From: Flectonema sp. DT1601
Lineage: Eukaryota > Euglenozoa > Diplonemea > Diplonemida > Diplonemidae
DNA length: 64,000 nucleotides
Direction: 5' to 3'
Assembly: GCA_964019425.1 (NCBI GenBank)
Contig: OZ025787.1
Coordinates: 806,001-870,000, forward strand
Below, one piece after another: positions 62,835-64,000 of this stretch (its first letter is position 1; the number at the start of each line of letters is the position of its first letter). The notes under the pieces are model-generated. The model did no database searches. It had not been told where the DNA came from and saw nothing but the letters and a program-made list of their open reading frames with translations. A program made the position numbers and the translations under genes.

Positions 62835-64000
62835 GGCTCCACCTTAACACTAAGTGAAGCTTATTGAAAGATGCTTCGTAGCTGACTCGGGCGCCGTTAT
62901 GATACTCTGAGGACTCTTTCTCTCACATGATATGCGAAGGATTCGACAATCCTAAACAAACTATTCACACGTTTGTCTCTTGGCTCCACCTTAACACTAA
63001 GTGAAGCTTATTGAAAGATGCTTCGTAGCTGACTCGGGCGCCGTTAGGATACCTCACTTGACACGCGAAGGATTTGACAATCCTAAACAAACTATTCACA
63101 CGTTTGTCTCTTGGCTCCACCTTAACACTAAGTGAAGCTTATTGAGAGATGCTTCGTAGCTGACTCGGGCGCCGTTATGATACTCTGAGGACTCTTTCTC
63201 TCACATGATATGCGAAGGATTCGACAATCCTAAACAAACTATTCACACGTTTGTCTCTTGGCTCCACCTTAACACTAAGTGAAGCTTATTGAAAGATGCT
63301 TCGTAGCTGACTCGGGCGCCGTTATGATACTCTGAGGACTCTTTCTCTCACATGATATGCGAAGGATTCGACAATCCTAAACAAACTATTCACACGTTTG
63401 TCTCTTGGCTCCACCTTAACACTAAGTGAAGCTTATTGAAAGATGCTTCGTAGCTGACTCGGGCGCCGTTATGATACTCTGAGGACTCTTTCTCTCACAT
63501 GATATGCGAAGGATTCGACAATCCTAAACAAACTATTCACACGTTTGTCTCTTGGCTCCACCTTAACACTAAGTGAAGCTTATTGAGAGATGCTTCGTAG
63601 CTGACTCGGGCGCCGTTAGGATACCTCACTTGACACGCGAAGGATTTGACAATCCTAAACAAACTATTCGCACGTTTGTCTCTTGGCTCCACCTTAACAC
63701 TAAGTGAAGCTTATTGAAAGATGCTTCGTAGCTGACTCGGGCGCCGTTATGATACTCTGAGGACTCTCTCTCTCACATGATATGCGAAGGATTCGACAAT
63801 CCTAAACAAACTATTCACACGTTTGTCTCTTGGCTCCACCTTAACACTAAGTGAAGCTTATTGAAAGATGCTTCGTAGCTGACTCGGGCGCCGTTATGAT
63901 ACTCTGAGGACTCTTTCTCTCACATGATATGCGAAGGATTCGACAATCCTAAACAAACTATTCACACGTTTGTCTCTTGGCTCCACCTTAACACTAAGTG
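62835..64000. repeat. Satellite array, 147-bp and 131-bp units
   Basis: Eight full units and the start of a ninth, beginning GGCTCCACCTTAACACTAAG. Units start at 62835, 62982, 63113, 63260, 63407, 63554, 63685, 63832 and 63979. Lengths are 147, 131, 147, 147, 147, 131, 147 and 147. The short form differs in the segment after GGCGCCGTTA. Units hold two small hairpins (GAAGC...GCTTC and GGATTCGACAATCC). The array runs off the right edge and probably lies in an intron of the LRR gene. Confidence 0.95.

Noticed and set aside
62835-64000. Spliced-leader RNA gene array
   Set aside because: Tandem units of this length are suggestive, but I find no Sm-binding site and no GT donor after a leader-like segment on either strand.
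1-64000. Viral or retroviral-like insertions
   Set aside because: No frame shows capsid, integrase, polymerase or envelope motifs, and no long terminal repeats are visible.

Overview
The window is a stretch of nuclear DNA from a eukaryotic microbe. It is AT-rich, has long A and T runs, uses the standard code (TAA, TAG and TGA all close genes here) and has short GT-AG introns. Every gene I can support, about 20 in 64 kb, lies on the minus strand, with no strand switch. One-strand gene order, pyrimidine-rich AG acceptors just upstream of several start codons, CCCH zinc-finger proteins, a four-helix membrane protein of amastin-like topology and an adenosine kinase with a docking domain together suggest a euglenozoan, perhaps diplonemid-like because cis-introns are present. 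This placement is inference; no rRNA or spliced-leader gene was found.

Layout, in transcription order (right to left): a satellite array of 131/147-bp units (62835 to the window end), probably inside an intron of a leucine-rich-repeat gene (62408-62779); a CAP-Gly coiled-coil protein (59586-61976); a 2,382-residue coiled-coil protein (51691-58839); a smaller coiled-coil protein (49963-50904); a three-exon surface protein with LVIVD repeats, a proline-rich stalk and several membrane helices (44503-49719); a repeat-rich gene-free stretch (40286-44502); the RNase P/MRP subunit p30 (39452-40285); a two-finger CCCH protein (38169-39296); 8.7 kb without a recognisable gene; a zinc-ribbon/CCCH protein (28472-29452); a repeat-bearing gap (25180-28471); a two-exon BTB-ankyrin protein (21641-25179); a two-exon four-helix membrane protein (20381-21286); a type I membrane protein with twelve CC-motif modules (17574-19406); a CWC27-like splicing factor without its cyclophilin domain (14634-15560); a YEATS-like/2-oxoglutarate dioxygenase fusion (12619-14421); a J-domain protein (10868-11533); a secreted S9 peptidase (8193-10235); a three-exon four-helix Cys-rich membrane protein (6533-7338); adenosine kinase with an N-terminal RIIa/Dpy-30-like domain (2595-4138); and the start of an unknown gene running off the left edge (1-379).

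The genes do not form an obvious pathway. Two are RNA-processing factors, two are probable RNA-binding proteins, three are large cytoskeletal-type coiled-coil proteins and four are membrane or secreted proteins. The most unusual item is the YEATS-like/dioxygenase fusion: its iron-binding residues are intact but the acyl-lysine pocket residues of its YEATS-like part are replaced. Eight introns could be defined from reading-frame continuity; six start with GTATGT, and most end in A-rich sequence before AG. Several perfect stem-loops lie in the gene-free stretches.
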